The notes under the pieces: generated by a model
What the model was told of the DNA's origin: nothing
Databases searched by the model: none
What the model saw: only the letters and a program-made list of their open reading frames with translations
Assembly (NCBI RefSeq): GCF_000721175.1
Contig: NZ_JOEZ01000002.1
Coordinates: 186,001 to 250,000, forward strand
Length of the DNA: 64,000 nt
Direction of reading: 5' to 3'
From: Streptomyces anulatus
Lineage (GTDB): Bacteria; Actinomycetota; Actinomycetes; Streptomycetales; Streptomycetaceae
Shown here: piece by piece, positions 52,984 through 60,767 of the stretch
Layout: every line of letters starts with the position of its first letter
How positions within the stretch are numbered: the stretch's first letter is position 1
Translations under genes and position numbers: made by a program

Positions 52984-53882
52984 AGGGACCACCCGGCTAT
53001 CTGCCCGGCGACCTCGGCCCGGCGGCCCTCCGGAAGGACCCTGCTCGGCGCGCGTACCTCGCGGCGGCAGAGGCCGAGCACGGACAGGGCCTCCTTGATG
53101 ACCGTGACGTTGTTGGCGGACTGGTCCTCGGCGCGGAACTCCTCGAAGGGGCGGATCTGCTCCCACACCTTCATCGCCGCGCCGTAGTCGCCGGCCCGCA
53201 GGGCCTCCAGCATGGCGAGGGAGACGCCGGGGGCGACGTTGACGAGGCCCGAGGTGAACCCGGTGGCGCCGGTGGCGAAGTAGGAGGGGGCGTACAGCTC
53301 GGCGAGGCCGGCGACCCAGACGAACCGCTCCAGCCCGGCGTCGCGGGCGAACGCCCCGAAGTGCGCCGCGTCGGGCACCGCGTACTTCACGCCGATGACG
53401 TTGGGGCAGCTGTCGGCGAGCGCGGCGAGCCGGTCGCCGGCGAGCAGCGGGTTACGGATGTACGGGACGACTCCGAGCTCTGGGACGGCCTCGGCGATCG
53501 CCCGGTGGTAGTCGACCCAGCCCTCCTGGGCGACATAGGGGTGGACCGGCTGGTGGACCATCACCATCTCGGCGCCGGCCGCCCTGGCGTGCTCGGCGTC
53601 GGCGACGGCGGTGGGCAGGTCGTGGCCGATCCCCACCAGGACCGTGGCGCGGCCGCGGGCCTCCTCCACGGTCAGCTCGGTGACGCTGCGCCGCTCGTCG
53701 GGGGTGAGCGCGTAGAACTCCCCGGTGTTGCCGTTCGGGGTGACGGTGCGGACGCCGCCGTCGAACAGCCGGCGGACCAGGGCGCGGTGCGCCGGGGCGT
53801 CGATGCTCCCGTCCTCGGCGAACGGGGTGACGGGGATCGCCACGACGTCTGCGAGGGCCGCCTTCAGCGGGAAGATGTCCAT
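52980..53882 (-). CDS. DHDPS/KDG-aldolase-family lyase or dehydratase
   Basis: A 300-residue TIM-barrel enzyme of the dihydrodipicolinate-synthase superfamily. The Schiff-base Lys is K166 (NVIGVKYAVPD), the catalytic Tyr is Y141 (VVPYIRNPL) and the 2-oxo-acid carboxylate loop is NGNTGEFYAL (residues ~50-59). In this setting it is more likely a 2-keto-3-deoxy-sugar-acid aldolase or a 5-dehydro-4-deoxyglucarate dehydratase than a lysine-pathway enzyme. It overlaps the dehydratase gene by 4 bases. The GntR gene stop is 50 bases upstream. Confidence 0.88.
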   Translation of the reverse strand: MDIFPLKAALADVVAIPVTPFAEDGSIDAPAHRALVRRLFDGGVRTVTPNGNTGEFYALTPDERRSVTELTVEEARGRATVLVGIGHDLPTAVADAEHARAAGAEMVMVHQPVHPYVAQEGWVDYHRAIAEAVPELGVVPYIRNPLLAGDRLAALADSCPNVIGVKYAVPDAAHFGAFARDAGLERFVWVAGLAELYAPSYFATGATGFTSGLVNVAPGVSLAMLEALRAGDYGAAMKVWEQIRPFEEFRAEDQSANNVTVIKEALSVLGLCRREVRAPSRVLPEGRRAEVAGQIAGWSL

Positions 53883-53932
53883 GCGGACTGGCCTTTCGTC
53901 GAGGTGCTGGTGGTGCGCGGCCTTGGGGCGGT

Positions 53933-54589
53933 TCACGCCGCCCCGCCCCCGTCTTCGTCGTCGGGGAAGGCGCGGCGCACGAAGGAGGCGATGTGGTGGT
54001 GGAGAGCCCCGGCGGCGGCCTCCGCGTCGTCGGCGAGGGCGAGCCGCAGGATCTCGCGGTGCTCGGCCGCCTCCCGGTCCCAGGACGGGACGGCCGACCA
54101 GGCCACCGTCGAGACGAGGGCCGCCTGGTCGCGGACCTCGTCGAGCATCCGGGAGAGCAGCGGGTTGCCGCAGGGCAGGTACAGGGCCCGGTGGAAGTCC
54201 CGGTTGGCCAGCGACCTGTCGGCCTGGTCGAGCGCCGAGTCGGCCCGTTCCAGGGCTTCCTGGGCCGCCTCCAGCGAGGCGCCGCGGCGGATGGAACGGC
54301 GTAGCGCCTCCGGCTCCAGGAGCAGGCGTACGTCGTACACCTCCCGGGCCATCGTCGCGTCGACGAGCCGCACGGTGACGCCCTTGTACTGGTTCATCAC
54401 CACGAGCCCCGTGCCCGCGAGCGTCTTCAGCGCCTCGCGCACGGGCGTCTTGGACACCCCGAACTGCGCGGCCAGTTCCGTCTCCACCAGCGCCTGCCCC
54501 GGTCGGAGTCGCGCGGTGAGGATGGCGTGCTTGATGGCCTCCAGCACGTACTGGGTCCGGGACGGGTTCGGGGCGGGCGCAAAGGTCAT
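53933..54589 (-). CDS. GntR-family (FadR-type) regulator
   Basis: A 218-residue regulator with an N-terminal winged helix (residues ~12-75: YVLEAIKHAILTARLRPGQA, then FGVSKTPVREALKTLAGTG) and a C-terminal FCD domain. The FCD domain shows DFHRALYLPCGNPLLSRMLDEV and EHREILRLALADDAE, where His/Asp residues bind a metal and an organic acid ligand. It likely senses a uronate or aldonate and controls the two genes downstream plus the divergent uronate dehydrogenase. ATG at 54589 matches the family start; the frame is open further upstream. Confidence 0.9.
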   Translation of the reverse strand: MTFAPAPNPSRTQYVLEAIKHAILTARLRPGQALVETELAAQFGVSKTPVREALKTLAGTGLVVMNQYKGVTVRLVDATMAREVYDVRLLLEPEALRRSIRRGASLEAAQEALERADSALDQADRSLANRDFHRALYLPCGNPLLSRMLDEVRDQAALVSTVAWSAVPSWDREAAEHREILRLALADDAEAAAGALHHHIASFVRRAFPDDEDGGGAA

Positions 54590-54623
54590 GGGTGACGGGC
54601 TCTCACATCTCGCGTATCGCGTC

Positions 54624-54646
54624 TCATATATGACGTACGAAGTACG
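54624..54646. promoter_or_regulatory. Adjacent dyads in the gntR-udh divergent promoter region
   Basis: TCATATATGA (54624-54633) directly abuts CGTAC-GAA-GTACG (54634-54646), both perfect inverted repeats and locally AT-rich. GTAC-N3-GTAC type sites fit GntR dimers. Located 35-57 bases before the gntR start. Confidence 0.5.
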
Positions 54647-54856
54647 ACGCGATGAAGTTAGAGCCGCCCGGAACGCTTCGTCAACGCTTCGGACAGAACA
54701 ACTTCTTCGCCCGACGGGGCGCTTGACGTAACCTCGCGGACTTCTTAGCTTGTCCACGTATGCGAATGCGGTCCACGGCCTTGAAGGCCGGGGGTGTCAC
54801 GACGCCCGCCCGTCCGGTGCCGCGCCGCACTGCATCGCCCCCGAGGAGATCTCCGT

Positions 54857-55666
54857 ATGACCGCTCCCCGCACCGTCCTGCTCACCGGCGCCGCAGGCGG
54901 CCTCGGCACCCTGATGCGGGGGCTGCTGCCCGCGTACGGCTACGACCTGCGGCTGTTCGACCTGGTCCCGGTGGACGGCACACCCGACGCGATCACCGCC
55001 GACCTCAACGACCGGGAAGCGCTGCGCGAGGCCGTGCGCGGGGTCGACGCGGTCATCCACCTGGCGGGCATCTCGCTGGAGTCCACGTTCGACAGGATCC
55101 TCCGCGCCAACATCGAGGGCACCTACCACCTCTACGAGGCCGCCCGCGAGGAGGGCGTCCGGCGCATCGTCTCCGCCTCCTCCAACCACGCCGTCGGCCA
55201 CACACCGCGCCCCCTCCCCGGCGATCCGCTGATCCCGGTCGACACCCCGCACCGCCCCGACACCCTCTACGGCCTGTCGAAGTGCTTCGGTGAGGACCTG
55301 GCCCAGCTCTACTGGGACAAGCACGGCGTCGAGACCGTCTCGGTACGGATCGGGAGCTGCTTCCCGGAGCCCACCTCGGTACGCATGCTGTCGGTCTGGA
55401 TGAGCCCCGGCGACGGCGCCCGCCTCTTCCACGCCGCGCTCACCGCCGAGGCCGTCGGACACACCGTCGTCCACGGCTCCTCCGCCAACACCCGCCTGTG
55501 GTGGGACCTGACATCGGCGCGCGCCCTGGGCTACGCACCGCAGGACGACTCGGAACCGTACGCGGCGAAACTCATCGCCGAACACGGCGAACTGGACCCG
55601 GACAACCCGGCCCACACCCGTCTCGGCGGCCACTTCGTCACCGACCCGCCGATCTGGCCGCACTGA
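54857..55666 (+). CDS. udh: NAD-dependent uronate dehydrogenase
   Basis: Oxidises D-galacturonate or D-glucuronate to the aldarolactone. The 269-residue extended-SDR protein has TGAAGGLG at 10-17, the LAGISLESTFDRILRANIEG section, and the catalytic Y138-x3-K142 (TLYGLSK). It also has RIGSCFPEPTSVRMLSVWMSP, a stretch characteristic of uronate dehydrogenases. ATG at 54857 follows GAGGAGAT. It diverges from gntR and would supply the dehydratase and lyase encoded across the promoter. Confidence 0.88.
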   Translation: MTAPRTVLLTGAAGGLGTLMRGLLPAYGYDLRLFDLVPVDGTPDAITADLNDREALREAVRGVDAVIHLAGISLESTFDRILRANIEGTYHLYEAAREEGVRRIVSASSNHAVGHTPRPLPGDPLIPVDTPHRPDTLYGLSKCFGEDLAQLYWDKHGVETVSVRIGSCFPEPTSVRMLSVWMSPGDGARLFHAALTAEAVGHTVVHGSSANTRLWWDLTSARALGYAPQDDSEPYAAKLIAEHGELDPDNPAHTRLGGHFVTDPPIWPH

Positions 55667-55810
55667 GGGGTGCTCCGGCGCGGGCACCGATGAGTTCCGG
55701 GCTCGGGGCGGGTCATGAGTGGTGGGACGCGTCGAGCGACCGGGACGGCCCAGCTCCCGACGCGACCGGCAGACCGATCCACCGCCCCACCGACCGAGCG
55801 AGGAACCACC

Positions 55811-56200
55811 ATGAATGCCTCCACGACCGAAAACGCCGACGGCATCACCGGCCTGGGGGTCGTCATCGGCAGCACCGACTCCGACGCCCTGATCACCTGG
55901 TACCGCGCGGCGCTGGAACCCTTGGGCGCCCGCTGGGCGGAGCACCTCCTGATCCTCGGCCCCGGAGCGATCATCGGCTTCGACGAACGGGACGACGTCG
56001 CGGACAAGGCGGCCGAGCCGGGCCGGCAGATGATCAACATCACCGTGCGCGACGTACGGGCTGCCGAGAGGCACCTCAACACCCTCGGGGTCACGTGGGT
56101 GCGTCCGGTCGAGGAGGTCGGGGGCGGCTGGTTCTTCTCCACGATCGTGGACCCGGTGGGCAACTACCTCCAGATCCTCCAGGGCCCGGAAACGCCCTGA
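55811..56200 (+). CDS. VOC-family (glyoxalase-like) protein
   Basis: A 129-residue vicinal-oxygen-chelate fold protein. TGLGVVIGSTDSDALITWYR opens the domain, and INITVRDVRAAERHLNTLGV with the closing FFSTIVDPVGNYLQILQGP are typical. Metal ligands are not complete, and function is unknown. ATG at 55811 follows GAGGAACC. Confidence 0.82.
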   Translation: MNASTTENADGITGLGVVIGSTDSDALITWYRAALEPLGARWAEHLLILGPGAIIGFDERDDVADKAAEPGRQMINITVRDVRAAERHLNTLGVTWVRPVEEVGGGWFFSTIVDPVGNYLQILQGPETP

Positions 56201-56210
56201 CACCCCCTGG

Positions 56211-56627
56211 ATGCGCGACGAGGGCAAGGTGGCCCGGATCGGCCTCTCCGAGGTGACGACCGCCGAACTGGCCGAGGCCCGGAGGATCGTGGACATCGCG
56301 AGCGTCCAGAACCGCTACAACCTCACCGACCGCGAGCACGAGCCGGTCCTCGCGGCGTGCGAGGCGGCGGACATCGCGTTCCTGCCCTGGCGCGCGGTCG
56401 CCTGGGGCAAGGCGGGCGACCGCGCGGAGGTGGCAGCGGTCGCGGCCGAGCTGGACGCCACCCCGACCCAGGTCTGCCTGACCTGGCTGCTGGCCCACTC
56501 CCCGGTCATGCTCCCGATCCCGGGCACGTCCAGCGTCGCCCACCTGGAGGAGAACACAGCGGCGGGGGATATCGTGCTCGCCCCGGAGCTGCGGGCACGG
56601 CTGGACGGGATCGCGGCGAGCGTCTGA
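56211..56627 (+). pseudogene. C-terminal half of an aldo/keto reductase
   Basis: The frame begins abruptly at what is residue ~150 of a ~285-residue aldo/keto reductase (MRDEGKVARIGLSEVTTAEL) and runs to the normal end. It retains NRYNLTDREHEPVLAACE and PTQVCLTWLLAHSPVMLPIP. The first half, with the catalytic Asp, Tyr, Lys and His, is missing. It starts 10 bases after the VOC stop, so the 5' part was lost at that junction. Confidence 0.75.
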
Positions 56628-56675
56628 ATCCGCTGCCGCCCGAGGCCCCTGGATACATTCGATCATGTACATTGG

Positions 56676-56689
56676 TACACACTGGTGTA
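56676..56689. promoter_or_regulatory. Palindrome before the VapBC pair, TACAC-ACTG-GTGTA
   Basis: An inverted repeat of 5+5 bases in an AT-rich stretch, 18 bases before the antitoxin ATG. Likely the autoregulatory operator and promoter. Confidence 0.5.
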
Positions 56690-56707
56690 TATATCGAAGG
56701 GTGAGGC

Positions 56708-56935
56708 ATGAGCCGAACAGTCATCGATCTGGACGACGAAGCGCTTGCGGCCGCCGCAATAGAGCTGGGAACCACGACGAAGCGCGAAACGATCAACACC
56801 GCGCTGCGCGAGGTCGTCGAGCGCAACCGCCGTCTGCGCGCCCTGAACGAGCTGCAGGACATCGCCCAGGAGGGCGGCCTGGACATGGACGTTCTTCTCG
56901 ACAAGCGCCGCTATCGAGGGGGCCCTGCGGCGTGA
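56708..56935 (+). CDS. vapB: VapB-type antitoxin
   Basis: A 75-residue antitoxin of the VapB/DUF2191 type: ribbon-helix-helix start (SRTVIDLDDEALAAAAIELG, then TTKRETINTALREVVERNRR) and an acidic toxin-binding tail. ATG at 56708; its stop overlaps the toxin GTG by 4 bases. Confidence 0.9.
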   Translation: MSRTVIDLDDEALAAAAIELGTTTKRETINTALREVVERNRRLRALNELQDIAQEGGLDMDVLLDKRRYRGGPAA

Positions 56936-57339
56936 GCGTCGCCGACTATCTCATCGACACATCGGCGCTCGCCCGCATCCTCCTGCGCCAGAGCACCGAG
57001 GACTGGACCCGCCGCATCAGTGCAGGCCTTGTCGCCCTCTGTGACCTCACCGAACTGGAACTGCTCTATTCCGCCCGCTCCGCCGAGGACCGCGAGAAGG
57101 TCCGGGAGCGTCTGGCGCTGTACACCTGGTGCCCCATGCCTGACGGGGTGTTCCGGCGCGCCCGGACCGTACAGGAAGAACTCACCTCCAAGGGAGAGCA
57201 CCGAAGCGCCGGCCCCGTGGATCTGCTGCTGGCTGCCACTGCGGAACAGTCGGGTCTGACGCTGCTCCACTACGACCGCGACTTCGAGACCATCGCCCGC
57301 ACCACCGGACAGCCCACCAGAATGCTGGACCTGAGGTAG
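56932..57339 (+). CDS. vapC: VapC-type PIN toxin
   Basis: A 135-residue PIN-domain ribonuclease. Acidic residues are visible at LIDTSALARILL (Asp), DLTELELLYSARS (Glu), GPVDLLLAATAEQ (Asp) and LLHYDRDFETIA (Asp). GTG at 56932 is within the antitoxin stop codon (GTGA). It belongs to the mycobacterial-type VapC group and is unlike the two other PIN proteins of the window at its C-terminus (TGQPTRMLDLR). Confidence 0.9.
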   Translation: MSVADYLIDTSALARILLRQSTEDWTRRISAGLVALCDLTELELLYSARSAEDREKVRERLALYTWCPMPDGVFRRARTVQEELTSKGEHRSAGPVDLLLAATAEQSGLTLLHYDRDFETIARTTGQPTRMLDLR

Positions 57340-57428
57340 CCGCCGGACTACAGCAGCCGCCCGGCCGGGGGAAGCCGCACCGGGCGCTGCCCAGCGCTCT
57401 GACCACGCAGGTCCACCGAGCCCGCAGA

Positions 57429-57749
57429 TCATTCCCGCTCGGAAGCCGCGGCGAGGTGACGAAGGCAGGAGGCGGAAGCCTTGCGGTGGGGCGTGTTCGG
57501 CGCGTCGCTGTAGAGCCGCATCTCACGAGCTGCTCGATCCATGTGCTGCCAGAAACTGAGGGGCAGATCAAGGTCGTCAGCGAGATGGACCATGCAGTCG
57601 AAGGCGAGTCCCAGCTCGTTGTGCTCCAGGAACTCCCTCGTCGTTGAGAGATCGATGCCCGGCCGGTGCATGAGGTGGGCCCGGGCTGCGTCGAGATGGG
57701 CTCGGGTCCGCTTCCAGCTTGCCTGCAATTCCTCACGGTCGTAGGTCAT
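57429..57749 (-). CDS. Small conserved protein, MafI-immunity-like
   Basis: A 106-residue helical acidic protein. The section REFLEHNELGLAFDCMVHLADDLDLPLS resembles the MafI / colicin-immunity-like family, proteins that neutralise polymorphic toxins. No toxin gene is next to it, so an orphan immunity role is speculative. No signal peptide. Confidence 0.5.
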   Translation of the reverse strand: MTYDREELQASWKRTRAHLDAARAHLMHRPGIDLSTTREFLEHNELGLAFDCMVHLADDLDLPLSFWQHMDRAAREMRLYSDAPNTPHRKASASCLRHLAAASERE

Positions 57750-57874
57750 GACATCAGTGTTGCGAGTGTCACCGACCGTCCATCAGCCGATTGTGGACGG
57801 CGCATTGCCCGCCCGGGAGATGGTCTGCTCGACGCGTCAGGACGGACACCTTCGGGCAGCGGGACCCGCGCGGC

Positions 57875-57943
57875 TTACAACACGTCACCGACGCGCAGGG
57901 TCGCCCGCTCGGAGTGGGCGACGACGACGTGGACCTCATCCAT
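57875..57943 (-). pseudogene. N-terminal remnant of a phosphotransferase (APH-like) gene
   Basis: Twenty-two codons from ATG at 57943 read MDEVHVVVAHSERATLRVGD, then VL and a stop. From memory this is the start of a Streptomyces APH-domain protein family (VTLRVGDVFLK-type); the rest of the gene is absent. Very short, hence tentative. Confidence 0.35.
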
Positions 57944-57968
57944 GGGGACCGCCACCTCGGCAGGCCCC

Positions 57969-58553
57969 CTAGAGGGAACCGTCCTGAACGGCGGCGACGA
58001 AGGCCTGCCACTGCTCGGGGCCGAAGGTGTGCGCGCCGAGGGTTCGGTCCTTGCTGTCGCCGACGGCGACGAGGCCGTCCGGCGTCGGCTGAGTCTCGAC
58101 GCACGTCCCCCCGTTGTCGCCGCTGTATGAGGACTTCACCCAGGCACTGTCGGGAAGGCCGTATCGCGCCATCTGCTGCGTCCACCTCAACGCTCTGTTC
58201 ATGAACTCTCGCTTCACAACCGAGATTAGTTCCATGGACTGCCGCGACGCGAGTGCCGTCGCCCTCAGTTCGTCGAAGGCCAACTGATAGCGCTCCACGG
58301 GCTGGTCTTCCTCCAGATACAACGCGCCATCCAGGTAGTCCAAGCTGACGACGTCGAGGTCCATCGGATCGGGATAGCTGTAGATGTTGAAGGCGCCGTC
58401 AGCGCCCGCGTGCCAGCCCTGGGAGAACGGCACCACCTGGATGGTGAGCTTCGGCGGATTGTTCACCTCCAGGATCTTGTCGAGCTGAGCCACCATGACA
58501 GCCGGTCCACCGACCTCTCGGCGGAGCACCGCTTCGTCGAGGAGACAGACGTA
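57969..58553 (-). pseudogene. Truncated DUF5753 regulator joined in frame to DUF397
   Basis: From about 58553 the frame carries the C-terminal DUF5753 half of an XRE regulator (LLDEAVLRREVGGPAVMVAQ, KLTIQVVPFSQGWHAGADG), then runs without a stop into a complete DUF397 domain (AWVKSSYSGDNGGTCVETQP, EQWQAFVAAVQDGSL). The helix-turn-helix half is missing, so the regulator cannot bind DNA. The DUF397 part could still be made alone from ATG at 58202 (77 residues). Confidence 0.75.
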
Positions 58554-58865
58554 CTGGGGAGGGTTGTCCCGGCTGCTCGATGCCGTACCGCAGGCCACCG
58601 AACAGCCGAGCACGACCGCCGACGCCACCACCGTCAAGACCCTGCTCGTCCACGCTTTCCCGCAGGCCACCGGTGGCGGCACCCTCTCCGTATCCGTACG
58701 GGAGAACACCGCTGACCTCCTGGACCTGGGCTCGATCGACGCCCGTACCGCGCGACGCCTGATTCGGGCATTCCAGTTCCGAACGGCCGCTTGCTGTACG
58801 GCAGTCCCGGAAGCATCACGTCGGCGTGGGCCAGCCACCGCCTCAGCCTCTCGGCTCAGGGCTGA
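58554..58865. other. Disrupted stretch next to the truncated regulator
   Basis: It should hold the 5' half of the DUF5753 gene but does not. On the plus strand about 58590-58780 reads coding-like (ADATTVKTLLVHAFPQATGG, LSVSVRENTADLLDLGSIDA, ARRLIRAFQF) without a start or a recognised family. Confidence 0.4.
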
Positions 58866-59120
58866 TCATCGACCGGCTCGACGGTATTCGTCATGGCGCC
58901 TGAGTACGCGGACCATTCTCCAAGCAGCGCAGATCAGTGCCACTACTCCACCGGTCACCTGCAGGGTGCTGTTCACCCGCTGAGGCAGATCCCACACCAG
59001 CGCCGGGAGCATCACGGCGCCGAATACCAACAGTGCGAGCAGGACTCCGCTCACCAACGCGAACACGATCTCAACGGTCAGCGCGTCCTTTTCCCAGCGC
59101 GATTCACGCCCCATGTCCAT
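58866..59120 (-). CDS. DUF6332 small membrane protein
   Basis: An 84-residue protein with two membrane segments (IVFALVSGVLLALLVFGAVM and TLQVTGGVVALICAAWRMV) after a short charged start (RESRWEKDALTVE). This matches the streptomycete DUF6332 family of unknown function. Two possible ATGs, 59120 and 59114; longer upstream reading is unlike the family. Confidence 0.72.
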   Translation of the reverse strand: MDMGRESRWEKDALTVEIVFALVSGVLLALLVFGAVMLPALVWDLPQRVNSTLQVTGGVVALICAAWRMVRVLRRHDEYRRAGR

Positions 59121-59373
59121 GGGGGCAAGCGTCGCATAGTCACCGGCCCCCCGACTCAGGCAGCGCAAGGAGTTGCTCCCCGGGTCCCCGGCCCCGTCAA
59201 GCGCGGCCGCAGTACCCCTGAGCACATCGATACGGAGGGCACGCCGGAGCTGGCCGTTCTCGCCGCCCTGGACGAGCAACTCGGCCGCGTATTCACCGGA
59301 ACGTGCCGACACGTGCGGTGGGGCCATGACGGTTCCGCGGTCAACCTCGGGCGACGCGGCCGGGCCCGGGGCG

Positions 59374-60252
59374 TCAGCGTTCGGCGTCGCCCCACTCCTC
59401 CACGGTCACCTCGTCGCCCACCGACAGCTTGCCCGGCCGCACCACGGAGAACTTCGCCCCGAACACCACCCCGCCTGCCGAGAAACGCCGGTAGCCCGCG
59501 AGCGTCCGCAGCGGCTCCGGGCCGCCCCGGGCCCCGGCCTCCTGGTCGACCAGGGTGACCGCGCAGCGCACGGCCAGCTTGGCGTAGCCCAGTTCGGCCG
59601 CACCGATGGTCATGCGGCGGATACGGTCCTCGGCGTGGGGTTCCGCCGCCCAGTCTTCACCTCCGCGTCCCTCGGGGTGGCTGTCGACGACGATGTTCGG
59701 GCGGAAGCGGTCCATGGGCAGGGGCGGGGCGCCGCGCTCGGCCATCCGCGTGTGCAGGCGGGCGAGGGAGGCGCGGGAGAGCAGGTGGACGGCGCTGCTG
59801 TCGGCATAGCCGGAGGTGCCGGGGGTCAGACCATCGGTTCTCCGGTCGTGCTCCGGCGGTACGCGGACCAGCCGGCTCGGAGCGCCGAGGAAGTCCGAGA
59901 GCCACGAGGCGGCCTCCTCGCCCTGGTCGATCCCCCGGTACGTCACGCCGAACAGGTCGACGTCGCGCCGGGGCGCGGAGGTGGTGACATCGACGTGCAC
60001 CACGCCTGCCACGCCGTCACCACCCTCCGCCTCCGCCGTCGCCAGCGTGAGCCTGCTGCCGTCGGCGCTGACGCTGGGCCGGACCAGGGCCAGGCGGGGG
60101 TCGCGGCGCTGGGTGCGGTAGGCCCCGTCGACGCTGACGACCATGAAAGCGCGGTCGTGCGCGAGACCCGCAGGGGTGAGGTGCGTACTGTCCACGGGCG
60201 TTCCCGCGCAGCCCTTGACGGGGTAGGTGATCAGATCGACGACGGTCGCCAT
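59374..60252 (-). CDS. MOSC-domain molybdenum-cofactor sulfurase-like protein
   Basis: A 292-residue protein with the N-terminal MOSC beta-barrel (VVDLITYPVKGCAGTPVDST, residues 4-23; DRAFMVVSVDGAYRTQRRDP) and the C-terminal MOSC domain (MDRFRPNIVVDSHPEGRGGE; AVRCAVTLVDQEAGARGGP with the conserved Cys). Related to mARC/YcbX proteins, which carry molybdenum cofactor and reduce N-hydroxylated compounds. ATG at 60252 follows AAGGAG. Confidence 0.9.
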   Translation of the reverse strand: MATVVDLITYPVKGCAGTPVDSTHLTPAGLAHDRAFMVVSVDGAYRTQRRDPRLALVRPSVSADGSRLTLATAEAEGGDGVAGVVHVDVTTSAPRRDVDLFGVTYRGIDQGEEAASWLSDFLGAPSRLVRVPPEHDRRTDGLTPGTSGYADSSAVHLLSRASLARLHTRMAERGAPPLPMDRFRPNIVVDSHPEGRGGEDWAAEPHAEDRIRRMTIGAAELGYAKLAVRCAVTLVDQEAGARGGPEPLRTLAGYRRFSAGGVVFGAKFSVVRPGKLSVGDEVTVEEWGDAER

Positions 60253-60508
60253 CCGGCCCGCTCCTTCTTGAGGTCCCCTGCCCCCCGGAACTTCCGCCGT
60301 CGGGCCCGTACAGCCAGGGTGCCAGGCCGCGCGATCACGCTCGACGGGTTTCGCGCCATACCGCGACGCGCCCCACCACCAGGCGGCCCGCGCCGCCCAC
60401 GGGGCAGCCGCCAGGCATCCGCACAGTCGGAGACCACCGTAACTACCGCGTAGCGGTCTGTTCCACCGCGTACTACCGTGCAGCAGCGCATACCACCGCA
60501 TACCGTAG

Positions 60509-60527
60509 TAGTACCATGTAGTACATG
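60509..60527. promoter_or_regulatory. Direct repeat at the Phd/PIN promoter
   Basis: TAGTACCATG (60509-60518) followed at once by TAGTACATG (60519-60527); the second copy contains the antitoxin start codon. A series of ACCGCGTA-type repeats lies in the 80 bases before it. Probably the antitoxin-binding region. Confidence 0.45.
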
Positions 60528-60767
60528 GAGACCACTGCCCGCGAGTTCAACCAGCGATCCTCACAGATTCTTGCTGCGGCAGCGCGCGGCGAGACCATCA
60601 CCGTCACCAAGAACGGCGCAGCTGTCGCGCGCGTCGTGCCTATCGGCGACGACGACGTTCCTCCCTATCCCACCGACCCCATGGGCGCCATACACCTGCC
60701 CGACCTGGGCCTGCCTGACCTCACCGACGAGGAGATCGAGGACACGCTCAGGGGGATGGGCTCGTGA
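60525..60767 (+). CDS. Phd/YefM-family antitoxin
   Basis: An 80-residue antitoxin. The N-terminal DNA-binding part shows METTAREFNQRSSQILAAAA and GETITVTKNGAAVARVVPI, the standard Phd fold, and an acidic toxin-binding tail ends DEEIEDTLRGMGS. The stop overlaps the GTG of the PIN gene. Confidence 0.9.
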   Translation: METTAREFNQRSSQILAAAARGETITVTKNGAAVARVVPIGDDDVPPYPTDPMGAIHLPDLGLPDLTDEEIEDTLRGMGS

